Below the pieces are notes generated by a model, which worked only from the letters and a program-made list of their open reading frames with translations, was not told where the DNA came from and did not search any database. A stretch of 61,805 nt of DNA from a virus: positions 1-61,805 of IMG/VR virus record IMGVR_UViG_3300024999_000107. The stretch is one strand, 5' to 3'. Of this stretch, positions 24,299 through 33,598 are shown in pieces (within the stretch, counting starts at the first letter, position 1; each line of letters starts with the position of its first letter). Position numbers and translations under genes: made by a program.

Positions 24299-24502
24299 AT
24301 GATTATTAGTTTTGAAAAGATAGTTGAAAGATTTATATCTGCATATGGAATAAGAGCAGTAGTTTTAAATACTAAATTTATCAATGAAAGCGAGTGTCAT
24401 TTGTCTTTACGAGGTGGATTTACAACATCTATAAAGATAATTGAAGATAAGTTATATAAAGATAATGTATTATATTGCAAAGTTGATGATTTGTTTGGTT
24501 AG
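24299..24502 (+). CDS. Hypothetical 67-aa protein
   Basis: ATG behind AAAGGAGAG. SFEKIVERFISAYGIRAVVL then beta strands SECHLSLRGGFTTSIKII. No family recognised. Confidence 0.65.
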   Translation: MIISFEKIVERFISAYGIRAVVLNTKFINESECHLSLRGGFTTSIKIIEDKLYKDNVLYCKVDDLFG

Positions 24503-24552
24503 ATGTCCTAGAAAAGTGTGGTTTGCTAGGATTATAAAAAGGAGTGAGTTAT

Positions 24553-24906
24553 ATGAAATTTATTGCTAATGTTTTAGTAAAAATCGAAGTCGAAGCAGAT
24601 ACAGAAGAATTTGCAAGAAAACTATTAGAAGAAGAACGTGCCCAAATGCATATTGGATGCAGAGGCTGTCATGTGGATCATGGTAGTTATTTCTTAAAAT
24701 CAATAGGTCAGAGAGTTATGAATATTCAAAAGGATAATGTTCAATTTGTGTTAAAATCAAGGGATTCCGAATCGTATTTAAAATCAAGTGAACATGGAAT
24801 CAATTCCTATACGGATGATATTAATTTGGCCTTTGTATGGAAATGTAATACCAGTATTAGTGAATTAAAAATTGATGAGGAAATGTACGAAATAATTAAG
24901 ATTTAG
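24553..24906 (+). CDS. Hypothetical 117-aa protein
   Basis: ATG 24553 behind AAAAAGGAG. Residues 1-25 (KFIANVLVKIEVEADTEEFA) look like a beta-alpha repeat; CRGC plus His follow at about residue 37. C-terminal half beta-rich. Function unknown. Confidence 0.65.
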   Translation: MKFIANVLVKIEVEADTEEFARKLLEEERAQMHIGCRGCHVDHGSYFLKSIGQRVMNIQKDNVQFVLKSRDSESYLKSSEHGINSYTDDINLAFVWKCNTSISELKIDEEMYEIIKI

Positions 24907-24918
24907 AGGAGCAAATAA

Positions 24919-25131
24919 ATGAAAAAGATAAAAGAAAAACTTCAAATTATTATGTGTTCCAAACGACAAAATATTTATTTTTATATATTTGCAATATCTT
25001 TTTTAGTTTTAATAATTGAGTTGTTATTTTTTTATCATTTAAATAGAAACATGTTGAAATTTAGCATAAAAGGAGTTGAGACAACTTGGCAAACAACAAT
25101 ATTAACCTCAGAATTATTACAGAAAATCTGA
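24919..25131 (+). CDS. Small single-pass membrane protein (70 aa)
   Basis: ATG behind AGAGGAG. One transmembrane helix (FYIFAISFLVLIIELLFFYH, residues 20-40) after a basic N-terminus. Its last 45 bases overlap the broken homing-endonuclease gene. Function unknown. Confidence 0.6.
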   Translation: MKKIKEKLQIIMCSKRQNIYFYIFAISFLVLIIELLFFYHLNRNMLKFSIKGVETTWQTTILTSELLQKI

Positions 25132-25828
25132 TGTTCGGACATATCAAAAATCATCAAGAATTTGAAGAATTGATTAAAGGCCAATGGGAATATAGAAAAA
25201 TAATAATGCGGATGGTTACAACAATACAGATTTAAATTATATAGAAATAACATTAAATAATAAGGATATAACTATTTTACATATATTCAAAGATATTTTA
25301 AAATGCGATAGACCATTACAAAAAATTAAGGTTAAGCTTAATAATAAAGAATATAATCATATTAGGTTATGTATTACTAGTGTGCGTTTATCTCAAAGAC
25401 TTTTTGAACTTGGCTGTGGGAAAAACAAAACATTTAAGATTGAATTTCCAATATGGTTAGATGAATCTTTATATAATCATTTTATTAGAGGTGTTTTTGA
25501 CGGAGATGGTAGTATAAGTTTTTTAATTAGGGATAATAGCCCAGAATTTAATATCACTGGAACAGAGGAACTTTTGGCATATATTCAAAACATTTTAATG
25601 AAAGAATGTAATTTAAATAAGACAAAACTAACTAAAAAGAAAAATAGTAAAACAAATATTGTTGCTTTGAGATATAGTGGCACTGTAAACTTGATTAAAA
25701 TTAGAAGATGGTTGTATAAAGATGCAACAATTTATTTAGAAAGAAAATATAATAAATTTATGAAGGTAGAAATTAAAAAAGGGAAACGATATGAATATTT
25801 TAATAAGAGATTAAATGAAGAATTTTGA
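25086..25828 (+). pseudogene. LAGLIDADG homing endonuclease, frameshifted
   Basis: TTG start after AAAGGAG gives NHQEFEELIKGQWEYRK and stops at 25235. A frame lacking a start codon continues with NNNADGYNNTDLNYIEITL, then HFIRGVFDGDGSISF, the second LAGLIDADG helix with its acidic pair, and ends at 25828. One missing A in an A5 run (about 25196-25200) separates the halves. The ADG of the first motif lies just after the break. Probably a decayed homing nuclease. Confidence 0.7.
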
Positions 25829-25848
25829 AATATGAAGGAGGTAAATAG

Positions 25849-26526
25849 ATGATATATATAACCGGAGATACACACGGAAAAATGTCAAGATTCAATATGG
25901 ATAATTTCCCAATACAAAAAGAATTAACAAAAGATGATTGTATGATAATTTGTGGAGATTTTGGTTTGGTATGGGATAATTCAAAAGAAGAGAAATATTG
26001 GTTAAAGTGGTTAAATGATAAGAAATACACGACAATTTTTTGTGATGGAAATCATTCTAATCACGATATATTAGATTCTCTTCCAGTTTCAATGTGGAAT
26101 GGTGGTAAAGTACATTTTATCAATGATAGTGTTATTCATCTTATGCGTGGACAAATGTTTAATATCAACGGCAAAAAGATATTTACTTTTGGTGGAGCTG
26201 ATTCAATCGATAAGCAACATAGGATCGAAGGTAAATCATGGTGGAAAAGAGAAATGCCATCACATGCTGAATATGAAGAGGGGTTAGATAATTTAGAGAA
26301 GTGTAATTATAAAATCGATGTGATTATTTCTCATGATTGCTCTACGAGTGTTTTTGAGAAGTTAATGGCCGGATTGTGGGTAAAGAATTTAACTTCAATT
26401 AACAAGTATTTTGAAGTATTAGAAGAGAAATTGGAGTATAAGCAATGGTATTTTGGGCATTATCATGAAGATAGATGGATTGATGAGAAGCATAGGTTGA
26501 TTTACAATGGTATTGAAATGATTTAA
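25849..26526 (+). CDS. Calcineurin-like metallophosphoesterase
   Basis: ATG behind AAGGAGG. Motifs in order: ITGDTHGKM (D-x-H), IICGDFGLVW (GDxG), FCDGNHSNHD (GNH), VIISHDCS (H) and YFGHYHEDR (GHxH), a full two-metal centre. 225 aa. Phage members act on phosphodiesters, nucleotides or protein phosphates; the substrate is not evident. Intact. Confidence 0.85.
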   Translation: MIYITGDTHGKMSRFNMDNFPIQKELTKDDCMIICGDFGLVWDNSKEEKYWLKWLNDKKYTTIFCDGNHSNHDILDSLPVSMWNGGKVHFINDSVIHLMRGQMFNINGKKIFTFGGADSIDKQHRIEGKSWWKREMPSHAEYEEGLDNLEKCNYKIDVIISHDCSTSVFEKLMAGLWVKNLTSINKYFEVLEEKLEYKQWYFGHYHEDRWIDEKHRLIYNGIEMI

Positions 26527-26551
26527 TAAATAATAGAGGAGGATGATTAAT

Positions 26552-26737
26552 GTGTCAATGCAAATGGATGTGCTTTTATACAATGATAAAAATGAGGTTG
26601 TAGTTGCCTATACACCTAATAAAGACTTTAAAAAAGGTAATGTAATAAGTATTAATGGTAAAGATAGTAAGGTTGTGGATATTGAGAAATATAGGGTTAT
26701 GAACGGTGGGGAGTTTGTGGTTTTGGGATTGAAGTGA
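26552..26737 (+). CDS. Hypothetical 61-aa protein
   Basis: GTG 26552 is 9 bases after GAGGAGG; ATG 26543 overlaps that site and ATG 26558 is possible. Beta-rich: MDVLLYNDKNEVVVAYTP, GNVISINGKDSKVVDI, GEFVVLGLK, like a small SH3-type barrel. No family recognised. Confidence 0.6.
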   Translation: MSMQMDVLLYNDKNEVVVAYTPNKDFKKGNVISINGKDSKVVDIEKYRVMNGGEFVVLGLK

Positions 26738-26781
26738 ATAGAATGATTTTTTAAAGGTAATTAGAAAGGAAGGTAAATAAT

Positions 26782-27072
26782 ATGTATTTTATTACTGGAA
26801 TTGAGAAATTGGATAAAGATTATGGTGTTAAAGGCTCAAGATGTTTTGGCTATAAGAAAACTTGGTTAGAAGCAGATCATTCTGTAAGAGGAAATTCGTG
26901 TGATATTAATGAAACAATTTATGATTATGCGGTTATTGAATATATTGAAAGTGGCATACACAATATTTGTAGAGCAAGATGGTTTTATAAGTTTGACTAT
27001 AATAATGGTATTTATGAGTCAATTAAAAAACCTGAAGAAGTTAAGGGATTATGTAATTTGAGTATTGGGTAA
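26782..27072 (+). CDS. Hypothetical 96-aa phage protein
   Basis: ATG behind GAAAGGAAGG. Opens YFITGIEKLDKDYGVKGSRC and contains CRARWFYKFDY. The pattern FITGIEK...GSRCFGY...YDYAVIEYIE is one I recall from Firmicute phages without known function. Confidence 0.7.
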   Translation: MYFITGIEKLDKDYGVKGSRCFGYKKTWLEADHSVRGNSCDINETIYDYAVIEYIESGIHNICRARWFYKFDYNNGIYESIKKPEEVKGLCNLSIG

Positions 27073-27083
27073 AGAAATAATGC

Positions 27084-27113
27084 TTGACATGAATCAATAA
27101 ATAATGTTATAAT
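27084..27113 (+). promoter_or_regulatory. Strong promoter
   Basis: TTGACA (27084-27089), 18 bases, TATAAT (27108-27113) with upstream TG. Directly before a 139-base leader and the 680-aa gene, so that gene has its own strong start of transcription. The leader contains an AT-rich dyad (TTTTATT ... AATAAAA, about 27202-27225). Confidence 0.75.
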
Positions 27114-27251
27114 AAACACATGGTAAATAGAAATCTTACATAAGTTAAACGTTAAAAGGATGTGAAACAAAAACATGATGATAAGAGGTCATACATAAAT
27201 TAATTTTATTAATATTAACAATAAAATAAAATTAAGAGGAGATTGATTAAG

Positions 27252-29294
27252 ATGGAATTTAGAGAATTTAAAAAATTGTTTCAAGAAAACTTTAAACAAC
27301 TTTCAAAGGATGCTACTCATTTATTCGAGGTAAAAGTAGATGCTGAATATATGTGGAATTTGTATCTTGACAGCTTTCCATCAGGCACAAATGAAATCTT
27401 TAGAGGAAGGAGAGAATTTGATTGTAGTTGTTGTAGACATTTTATTAAAAATATCGGAAATGCAGTTTTTCTTAAAGACAATAAAATCACTACTATTTGG
27501 GACCTTGAAACTAACGATGCAACTTTCCAACCAGTAATTAATGCTTTGTCTGCATATATTGAATCTCAAATTGTTTCAGATATTTATGTTACAAAGGATA
27601 AAAAGATTGGAACAGACAAAAATTTTGAAAAGGGTGTAAATGGTAAAATAACTGAATGGCAACACTTTTATCTTGATCTACCGCAGAAATTTGTTAATAC
27701 CAGTGGAAAATCTGAAGGTGATATCAAAGGTGGTTTTAGGGATACAAGAAATGTATTCAAAAGATCATTAGAAGAAATCACTGAGGAAAGTTTACTGACT
27801 GTATTGGAACTTATTTCTCAAAATAGTCTGTATAAAGGGGAAGAGTGGAAAGCAGTATTGACTGAGTTTCTGAAATATAAAAAGCAATATGATAAACTTA
27901 AACAAGAGGACAGAGAAAATTATACTTGGGAACAATCGGTAAAAGTAGGTGGAGCAATGGGAAGAATTAAGAATCATTCGATTGGAACATTGCTTATCAA
28001 TATCAGCGAAGGTATGGATTTAGATTTAGCAGTTAAGAAATATGAAGCGATTGTGGCCCCCGAGAGTTATATGAGGCCAAAAGCGATATTTACCAAGAAA
28101 ATGCTAGAGGATGCTAAGAAAACATTGCAAGAACTTGGTTATATGGAATCATTAAGCAGAAGATTCGCTACGCTCGATGATATTACAGTGAATAACATTT
28201 TATTCTCTAATAAAGATTCAGCAAAAAGAATCAGTGGATTAGATGTATTCGATGAAATGTCTAGTAATATCCCCGTTAATCCTAAAAAGTTTTCAAAAGT
28301 TGAAGAAATTTCTATTGATAATTTTATTAAAGACATTTTGCCTACAGCAAAAGAGCTTGAAATATTCTTGGAAAACAAACATGCTAGTAATATGGTATCA
28401 TTGATTGCACCGGAAAACAAAGACTCAAAAACTATGTTCAGATGGGCCAATAATTTTTCATGGTCTTATTCTGGAAATATTACAGATAGTTCTATGAAAG
28501 AGAATGTAAAGGGCGCTGGTGGTAATGTAGAAGGAATTTTAAGATTTTCAATTCAATGGAATGATAATGAGTATGATGGCAACGATTTAGATGCTCATTG
28601 TTATGAACCTAGCGGTAATCTGATTTATTATAGTAGTAGTCATAATAGAGCAACGACTGGTCAATTAGATATTGATATCAGAAATCCAATCAAAGAAAAA
28701 CCTGCTGTTGAAAATATTACATGGACTAACAAAAGTAGAATGCAAGAAGGTATTTATAAATTCTTAGTTCATAACTTTTCTAATCGCGGTGGAAGGGGTG
28801 GTTTTAGAGCAGAAATAGAATTTGATGGTCAAATATTTTCTTTTGATTATGGTAAAGAATTAAGACAAGATGAAAAAGTTGTTGTTGCAGAAGTAACTTT
28901 TAATAGAAATACAGGATTTACTATTAAGGAAAAATTACCATCCAACGTATTATCAAAAGAAGTATGGGGATTAAAAACAAATCAATTTATTCCTGTTTCG
29001 GTAGTATGTCTATCTCCCAATTATTGGGATGAACAACATGGAATTGGAAATAAACATTTTATGTTCATGTTAAAGGGCTGTAACAATCCTGAACAACCAA
29101 ATGGTTTCTACGTTGAATTTTTAAAGCAAGATTTAGTGCCTCATAGAAAAGTTTTTGAGGCATTGGGAGCAAAAATGGCAGTAAAAGATATTGAAGATCA
29201 ACTTAGCGGAGTTGCATTCAGTTCTACTAAGAGAAATGAATTATTAGTCAAGGTCAAGGGAAATGTTGAGAGAATGGTTAAAATTAAATTCTAG
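27252..29294 (+). CDS. Large phage protein with YfaP-like (DUF2135) domain
   Basis: ATG 27252 behind GAGGAG. Residues 1-410 are mainly helical and contain [15 protein letters not shown] and [15 protein letters not shown]. Residues about 430-560 ([45 protein letters not shown]) fit a YfaP/DUF2135 beta-sandwich. A 120-residue C-terminal domain follows. It pairs with the next gene, an arrangement I recall from other large Firmicute phages. Function unknown; a strong private promoter suggests abundant product. Confidence 0.75.
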   Translation: MEFREFKKLFQENFKQLSKDATHLFEVKVDAEYMWNLYLDSFPSGTNEIFRGRREFDCSCCRHFIKNIGNAVFLKDNKITTIWDLETNDATFQPVINALSAYIESQIVSDIYVTKDKKIGTDKNFEKGVNGKITEWQHFYLDLPQKFVNTSGKSEGDIKGGFRDTRNVFKRSLEEITEESLLTVLELISQNSLYKGEEWKAVLTEFLKYKKQYDKLKQEDRENYTWEQSVKVGGAMGRIKNHSIGTLLINISEGMDLDLAVKKYEAIVAPESYMRPKAIFTKKMLEDAKKTLQELGYMESLSRRFATLDDITVNNILFSNKDSAKRISGLDVFDEMSSNIPVNPKKFSKVEEISIDNFIKDILPTAKELEIFLENKHASNMVSLIAPENKDSKTMFRWANNFSWSYSGNITDSSMKENVKGAGGNVEGILRFSIQWNDNEYDGNDLDAHCYEPSGNLIYYSSSHNRATTGQLDIDIRNPIKEKPAVENITWTNKSRMQEGIYKFLVHNFSNRGGRGGFRAEIEFDGQIFSFDYGKELRQDEKVVVAEVTFNRNTGFTIKEKLPSNVLSKEVWGLKTNQFIPVSVVCLSPNYWDEQHGIGNKHFMFMLKGCNNPEQPNGFYVEFLKQDLVPHRKVFEALGAKMAVKDIEDQLSGVAFSSTKRNELLVKVKGNVERMVKIKF

Positions 29295-29331
29295 AATAAA
29301 TATAAAGAATAAAAAGGAGTGTGTATTTATT

Positions 29332-29727
29332 ATGACAAATGTTAATGGAAAAAATATCTTCGAGGTAGCTACCCGTAACGGTTTTAGGTTTAATTTCAAA
29401 GGTATGATTAGCGTTGAGGATCTTTGGGCGTTAAATACTAAGGATTTAGATTCAGTTTTTAAGGTTTTAAATTCTCAACTTAAACAAGCAAACGAAGAGA
29501 GCCTTTTAGATGTAAAAACTAAACAAGACGAAGAATTGGACACAAAGATTGAAATCGTTAAATATATCGTTAAGGTTAAACAGGAAGAAGAAAACCTAAG
29601 ACTTAAAGTAAAAGAGCAAAAAGAAAAGAAACAAAAAATCATGGAAATTCTATCAGCAAAACAAGAATCTAATTTGCAAAACATGTCCGAAGATGAACTT
29701 AAAAAGATGCTTAGTGAGTTAGAATAG
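29332..29727 (+). CDS. Phage protein paired with the 680-aa gene (131 aa)
   Basis: ATG 29332 behind AAAAAGGAG. NIFEVATRNGFRFNFKGMIS and VEDLWALNTKDLDSVFKVL, then a long coiled coil (KEQKEKKQKIMEILSAK). The N-terminal signature is widespread in phages, usually unassigned. The coiled coil suggests assembly with a partner. Confidence 0.75.
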   Translation: MTNVNGKNIFEVATRNGFRFNFKGMISVEDLWALNTKDLDSVFKVLNSQLKQANEESLLDVKTKQDEELDTKIEIVKYIVKVKQEEENLRLKVKEQKEKKQKIMEILSAKQESNLQNMSEDELKKMLSELE

Positions 29728-29747
29728 GTTAGATAAATAGTTAAAAA

Positions 29748-29778
29748 TAAGTAGGGAGATTTAAACTCTCCCTACTTA
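29748..29778 (+). terminator. Probable terminator
   Basis: Perfect 12-bp stem TAAGTAGGGAGA / TCTCCCTACTTA around a 7-base loop, right after the coiled-coil gene. The T-run is weak (TTAATAC), so termination may be partial. Confidence 0.6.
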
Positions 29779-29816
29779 ATACATAATATAAAATATAGTT
29801 ATTAGGAGTGGAATAA

Positions 29817-30143
29817 ATGGAATTGACAGATGAAGAAATATTGCAATTACCAATGGAAGATAAATTAAAATTAGTCGCAGATCACATTAACAATATGACT
29901 GACGAAGAGTTTGAAAAAGAATGTGGGCATCTCTTCATTGAAGAAGGAAGTATAGAAAGTCCTTGGCATCCATCAAAACAAAATAGTTTTTACCTTTGTT
30001 GGTATTGTGGAAAAGATGGGAATGCTCATTTATGTACAGATGGAATGGGTAGAGGATTTTGTCCAGAATGTAGAGAAAGGGCAGAGAAAGAATTTTTAGA
30101 TTGGAAAAATCCTAAAGAAAGGGAGAGTTGGCAAGATGATTGA
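29817..30143 (+). CDS. Zinc-finger protein (108 aa)
   Basis: ATG behind TTAGGAGTGG. An acidic helical half (DEEILQLPMEDKLKLVADHI) followed by CWYCGKDGNAHLC and CPEC, a zinc ribbon. Overlaps the next gene by 8 bases. Function unknown. Confidence 0.7.
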   Translation: MELTDEEILQLPMEDKLKLVADHINNMTDEEFEKECGHLFIEEGSIESPWHPSKQNSFYLCWYCGKDGNAHLCTDGMGRGFCPECRERAEKEFLDWKNPKERESWQDD

Positions 30144-30366
30144 ACAAATTATTTGTGAAACAGATGAAAACTATGAAAAACTTTCTGAAGAAAGAAAAAT
30201 AATATATCAAGATATTTGGAAGAAAGCTGCTTGCTGTCCTAAAAAATATGTTTTATCTGTAGATATTGCATCATCTAATAGTAAAGATTATTCGGTAGTG
30301 ACAAAATTTAATTATGAAGAATATGTAAAAGGTAATATGGTAGTAGAAAGTGTAGAGCATTTTTAA
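30136..30366 (+). CDS. Hypothetical 76-aa protein with terminase-nuclease-like strand
   Basis: Overlaps the previous gene. YVLSVDIASSNSK-DYSVV resembles the first strand of the RNase H fold of terminase nucleases (DxA...DYSV), but nothing else of the domain is there. Probably a coincidence or a minimal relic. Confidence 0.6.
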   Translation: MIEQIICETDENYEKLSEERKIIYQDIWKKAACCPKKYVLSVDIASSNSKDYSVVTKFNYEEYVKGNMVVESVEHF

Positions 30367-30425
30367 GCAAATAAATCAGGATTTTTATTGGATATTAGTA
30401 TAAAGAATAGGAGGGGATTGTTTTG

Positions 30426-30620
30426 ATGATTAAGCAAGTTGTTAGTTTTAATCAGGATGAAATCAAAGATATATTAAATGACTATCTTTTAGATAAAGGT
30501 TTTAAGAACATCACTAGTATTAAAATTACAATTGGTGGCAATCCACATGATTTTATAACTGGAAATGGATACGTAGATACAAAACTTACAGTAGAAACAA
30601 CAAAAGATGAAATTATTTGA
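30426..30620 (+). CDS. Hypothetical 64-aa protein
   Basis: ATG behind GGAGGGG. NQDEIKDILNDYLLDKGFKN then ITSIKITIGGNP: helix then strands. No family recognised. Confidence 0.65.
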   Translation: MIKQVVSFNQDEIKDILNDYLLDKGFKNITSIKITIGGNPHDFITGNGYVDTKLTVETTKDEII

Positions 30621-30631
30621 GGGAGGTAAAT

Positions 30632-30804
30632 ATGTTAGGAAATAATTTTGAAACAAATTATCCAATTGGATATTGGTTTACATTTGGTTATATTGTAAAA
30701 ACAATTGTAGATATTCGTAAAGATGAAAATGGTTACAATAAATATTTATTGAATGACGATCAATGGGGGTAACGGGTAGATATATTACATTTTGTAGTGA
30801 TTAG
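30632..30804 (+). pseudogene. Hypothetical gene, frameshift at G5
   Basis: ATG behind GGGAGG. Reads NYPIGYWFTFGYIVKTIVDI and NDDQWG, then TAA (30770). Adding one G to the five-G run gives VTGRYITFCSD and a stop at 30804. The restored end reads as natural protein sequence. Confidence 0.5.
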
Positions 30805-30843
30805 GATATATTTTCTTGGGAAAATTCAAAGGAGGAATAATTT

Positions 30844-31059
30844 ATGAATTATATTGAATTATTTATGAGACGTAATTTTATTGCTATAGATGAAAAATTT
30901 GCCATAAAAGGTTGTAAAAAGTATTCGGATATTGATAAATCATTCTATTTTGATAGTAATTATAATTTAAAAAGCAAACATATTAATAGAGAGCACAACA
31001 GTATATTTTTAAGATTATTATCTGGAATCTATTCAATTGTAGTAGATATAAAATCATAA
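30844..31059 (+). CDS. Hypothetical 71-aa protein
   Basis: ATG behind AAAGGAGG. Mixed, with basic residues: FMRRNFIAIDEKFAIKGCKK and a hydrophobic end FLRLLSGIYSIVVDI. No family recognised. Confidence 0.65.
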   Translation: MNYIELFMRRNFIAIDEKFAIKGCKKYSDIDKSFYFDSNYNLKSKHINREHNSIFLRLLSGIYSIVVDIKS

Positions 31060-31122
31060 TACTTTCAAAATCAAATTTTAAAGGTTTTTGGAAATAATAT
31101 TTAGAAAGAAGGAAAATATAAA

Positions 31123-32049
31123 GTGGAAATATTAAAAAATTATCAAGTTCCAACAGGTAATATATTAATCGTTCAAGGAGATAAAGGAAAATTAGAGTGT
31201 TTGTCTCTTGGGGATTATAGAAAAGACATAAATCTTAATCAACACAAAAAAGTTGAACACACTCAATTGTTACCACTGGAAGAAAAATGGGTAATTACAA
31301 TATCAACTCAATATGGTTGTAATAGTGCCTGTCTATTTTGTGATGTGCCTAAAGTTGGCAAAGGAATTAATGCAACATATAATGATTTACTGAATCAGAT
31401 ATTATTAAGTTTAGAGTTGCATCCAGAAGTAACTAGTACAAAACGTCTTAATGTTCATTATGCTAGAATGGGAGAACCTACATGGAATCCTAATATAATA
31501 GAGTTTACGAAGAATATGCGAAAAGAATTATACCCATACATAAATAGATCATTAATTCATCCTGTAATTTCAACAATGTTGCCAAATAAAAATAAGAATC
31601 TTATTCCATTTATAAATGATTGGATGGAAATTAAGAATTATGATTTTAGAGGCGATGCAGGATTACAATTCTCCATTAATTCAACTGACAATGAAGAGAG
31701 AAATAAAATGTTTTCTGGAAATTCTTTAAGCATTGAAGAAATATCAAAAATTGGAAAATATCTTGATATGCCAAAAGGACGTAAAATTACATTGAATTTT
31801 GCAGTAGCGGATTATACAATTGACGCAGAAAAACTAAGAGATTTATTTGCTCCTAATAAATTTATTATTAAAATTACACCAATGCATAAAACAACAGAAG
31901 CATTGAAACATGGTATCCAAACAATAGGAGATTATACAGAATCATATCCCTATATTCACCACGAAGAAGCGTTGAAGAAAGTTGGGTTTGATGTATTGAC
32001 TTTTATTGCATCATGGGAAGAAGATGCAGGAAGAATTAACGTGTGGTAA
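31123..32049 (+). CDS. RlmN-like radical SAM enzyme (308 aa)
   Basis: GTG behind GAAGGAAA. Cys66, Cys70 and Cys73 in STQYGCNSACLFCDV form the CxxxCxxC iron-sulfur motif, and RMGEPTWN resembles the GMGEP motif of RlmN. RlmN methylates A2503 of 23S rRNA and some tRNA using Cys in both halves. The C-terminal acceptor Cys of RlmN is not evident here, so another radical chemistry is possible. A phage RNA-modifying role is inference. Stop overlaps the next ATG (TAATG). Confidence 0.8.
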   Translation: MEILKNYQVPTGNILIVQGDKGKLECLSLGDYRKDINLNQHKKVEHTQLLPLEEKWVITISTQYGCNSACLFCDVPKVGKGINATYNDLLNQILLSLELHPEVTSTKRLNVHYARMGEPTWNPNIIEFTKNMRKELYPYINRSLIHPVISTMLPNKNKNLIPFINDWMEIKNYDFRGDAGLQFSINSTDNEERNKMFSGNSLSIEEISKIGKYLDMPKGRKITLNFAVADYTIDAEKLRDLFAPNKFIIKITPMHKTTEALKHGIQTIGDYTESYPYIHHEEALKKVGFDVLTFIASWEEDAGRINVW

Positions 32050-32159
32050 TGCAATTCTTAGTGGGACTGAGCCGATGGTTGAATTTAAAATGGTTTAGAA
32101 TTTTTAAAAAAGGTTTAATTGATTACTCGAAAGAGTTATTTTCTGGGAAAGGAATTTAA
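32049..32159 (+). CDS. Tiny basic protein coupled to the radical SAM gene (36 aa)
   Basis: Starts in the TAATG of the radical SAM stop. Amphipathic and basic (RWLNLKWFRIFKKGLIDYSK). It may be a small accessory peptide. Short length limits certainty. Confidence 0.45.
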   Translation: MQFLVGLSRWLNLKWFRIFKKGLIDYSKELFSGKGI

Positions 32160-32166
32160 GAATTTT

Positions 32167-32350
32167 ATGATTAAAAGTCTTAGACTATATAGTAGTGAAA
32201 ATGATATTAATTGTTCAACTTGCAGAAGGTCTTTTAAGAACTATTATTCAGAAATAGGTTATATAATGATATGTATGATGCATGATGCATGATCATATCA
32301 TAAAAGATCATGAAGTTTGTATTGATTGGGAATGTTGGTTAGATAATTAG
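32167..32350 (+). pseudogene. Zinc-binding gene broken by a 7-bp tandem duplication
   Basis: ATG behind GGGAAAGGA. Reads NCSTCRRSFKNYYSEIGYIM and ICMMHDA, stop at 32290. GATGCAT is present twice in tandem (about 32277-32290). Removing one copy gives MMHDHIIKDHEVCIDWECW and a stop at 32350, restoring a Cys/His-rich protein of about 58 aa. Confidence 0.6.
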
Positions 32351-32395
32351 ATATCTTAAATAAAAACAGATTTCAAATAGTTAGAAAAGAGTTGG

Positions 32396-32632
32396 ATGTA
32401 CATGAAAGAAACACCAAACTGTAAAATATGTAAACTAAAATGTTGTGGTTGTCAAAGTTATAATACTTGTTTGATGAGAAAAGAAGAAAATTGTCATCAA
32501 ATAGAAGATTGTACATACATGGCAAGTAAATATTATTTATTTACTGAGTATTTGAGTTATGATAAAGGTATGAATATGAAGTTATATAATTATGATGAAG
32601 TGTGTAAAAGTGCTGTTGAGACTTGGAATTAG
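32396..32632 (+). CDS. Cys-rich hypothetical protein (78 aa)
   Basis: ATG 32396 or 32402. CKICKLKCCGC, CLMRKEENC and CTYMASK: eight Cys in the first 45 residues, a probable metal-binding cluster. Weak ribosome site (AAAAGAG). Function unknown. Confidence 0.6.
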   Translation: MYMKETPNCKICKLKCCGCQSYNTCLMRKEENCHQIEDCTYMASKYYLFTEYLSYDKGMNMKLYNYDEVCKSAVETWN

Positions 32633-32644
32633 GAGTGATTACAA

Positions 32645-33001
32645 ATGGATTTAAGAATGTATATATTAGTCAATGAAGATATAAAGATTAATAAAGGAAA
32701 ATTGGCTGGTCAAGTAGGTCATGCGGTAGCAGTATATTTCTATAATACAATGGATGATAAAAATAATCTATACGATTCAACTATTGAATTATATATGACG
32801 AATTATCAAAAGAAAATTATTTTGTATGCTCCGCAATCTAAATTAGAGGAATTAGAAGAGAATAAATATATTACAATTAGAGATAGAGGATGGACAGATT
32901 TAGAACCTAATACATTAACTTGTGTTAATATGGGCATTATTGATTATGATGATTTTCCAAAAGAGTTAAATTGGTTAAAGAATTTAAAATTATGCAGATA
33001 A
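32645..33001 (+). CDS. PTH2-family peptidyl-tRNA hydrolase
   Basis: The start RMYILVNEDIKINKGKLAGQ and QVGHAVAVYFYN carries the PTH2 signature (V.ND.KM.KGK.AAQ.GHA). KKIILYAPQSKLEEL and DRGWTDLEPNTLTCVNMGI match the later PTH2 strands, including the TVLGIGP-like end. 118 aa is the normal length. PTH2 frees tRNA stuck to peptides; phage copies may rescue translation during takeover. ATG behind TAGGAG. Confidence 0.85.
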   Translation: MDLRMYILVNEDIKINKGKLAGQVGHAVAVYFYNTMDDKNNLYDSTIELYMTNYQKKIILYAPQSKLEELEENKYITIRDRGWTDLEPNTLTCVNMGIIDYDDFPKELNWLKNLKLCR

Positions 33002-33058
33002 GTTATCAATTCCAAACAAAGAATAGATTTATTTGATAAGAAAGGAATATAATTTTAA

Positions 33059-33241
33059 ATGGGAGTAAAAATTCAATTAAAAAGTGGAGCAGTACATAAT
33101 TACCCTGATGCAAAATTAACTAAAGAATTTTTTGAAGATTGGTTATTAAATAGTAAAACTTATTTTGATGCTTTAGAGAATGATGATACATGTGTTATTT
33201 ACAGAATTTCAGAAATAGAAAGTATTCAAATAGAAAAGTAA
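33059..33241 (+). CDS. Hypothetical 60-aa protein
   Basis: ATG behind GAAAGGA. KIQLKSGAVHNYPDAK then YRISEIESIQIEK: an SH3-like small barrel frequent in phages. No named family. Confidence 0.65.
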   Translation: MGVKIQLKSGAVHNYPDAKLTKEFFEDWLLNSKTYFDALENDDTCVIYRISEIESIQIEK

Positions 33242-33258
33242 AAGGAGGAAATAAAATC

Positions 33259-33381
33259 ATGTGTGAAAATAATAAAGGACATAAACATGTCATAATTAAC
33301 ATTCTACCTCAAAGTCCAGTTGCTTGGTTTTTTATAATGTGGATTGGTATATTTTTTGCTTGTGCAGGGGGAGGAAAATAA
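33259..33381 (+). CDS. Small membrane peptide (40 aa)
   Basis: ATG behind AAAGGAGG. A basic, His-rich start and one hydrophobic segment (SPVAWFFIMWIGIFFACAGG). The following gene's ribosome site lies in its last codons. Function unknown. Confidence 0.6.
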   Translation: MCENNKGHKHVIINILPQSPVAWFFIMWIGIFFACAGGGK

Positions 33382-33383
33382 TC

Positions 33384-33581
33384 ATGGACTTAGCAGATGT
33401 AATTAAAAATTGTAAAGATAGGGAAGTATATAAAGCTACTTTCGCTATTGATGAGTATTGGTATATTACTAAAATTTCTGAATGTTTTTGGTATTGCGAT
33501 GAATATGGCAAAGGATTTGAAGATATATCAGCAGTGCCTTTGACTTATAGTAATTTGAGAGCAGAGTATGAAAAAGTTTAG
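33384..33581 (+). CDS. Hypothetical 65-aa protein
   Basis: ATG 33384 behind GGGGGAGG, 3 bases after the previous stop. YKATFAIDEYWYITKISECF is beta-rich and aromatic. No family recognised. Confidence 0.65.
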   Translation: MDLADVIKNCKDREVYKATFAIDEYWYITKISECFWYCDEYGKGFEDISAVPLTYSNLRAEYEKV

Positions 33582-33598
33582 AAAGGAACTTAATAATT

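Noticed and set aside
30136-30366. Terminase nuclease fragment
   Set aside because: Only one strand (VDIAS...DYSVV) resembles the fold; the remaining acidic residues are absent. Kept as hypothetical.
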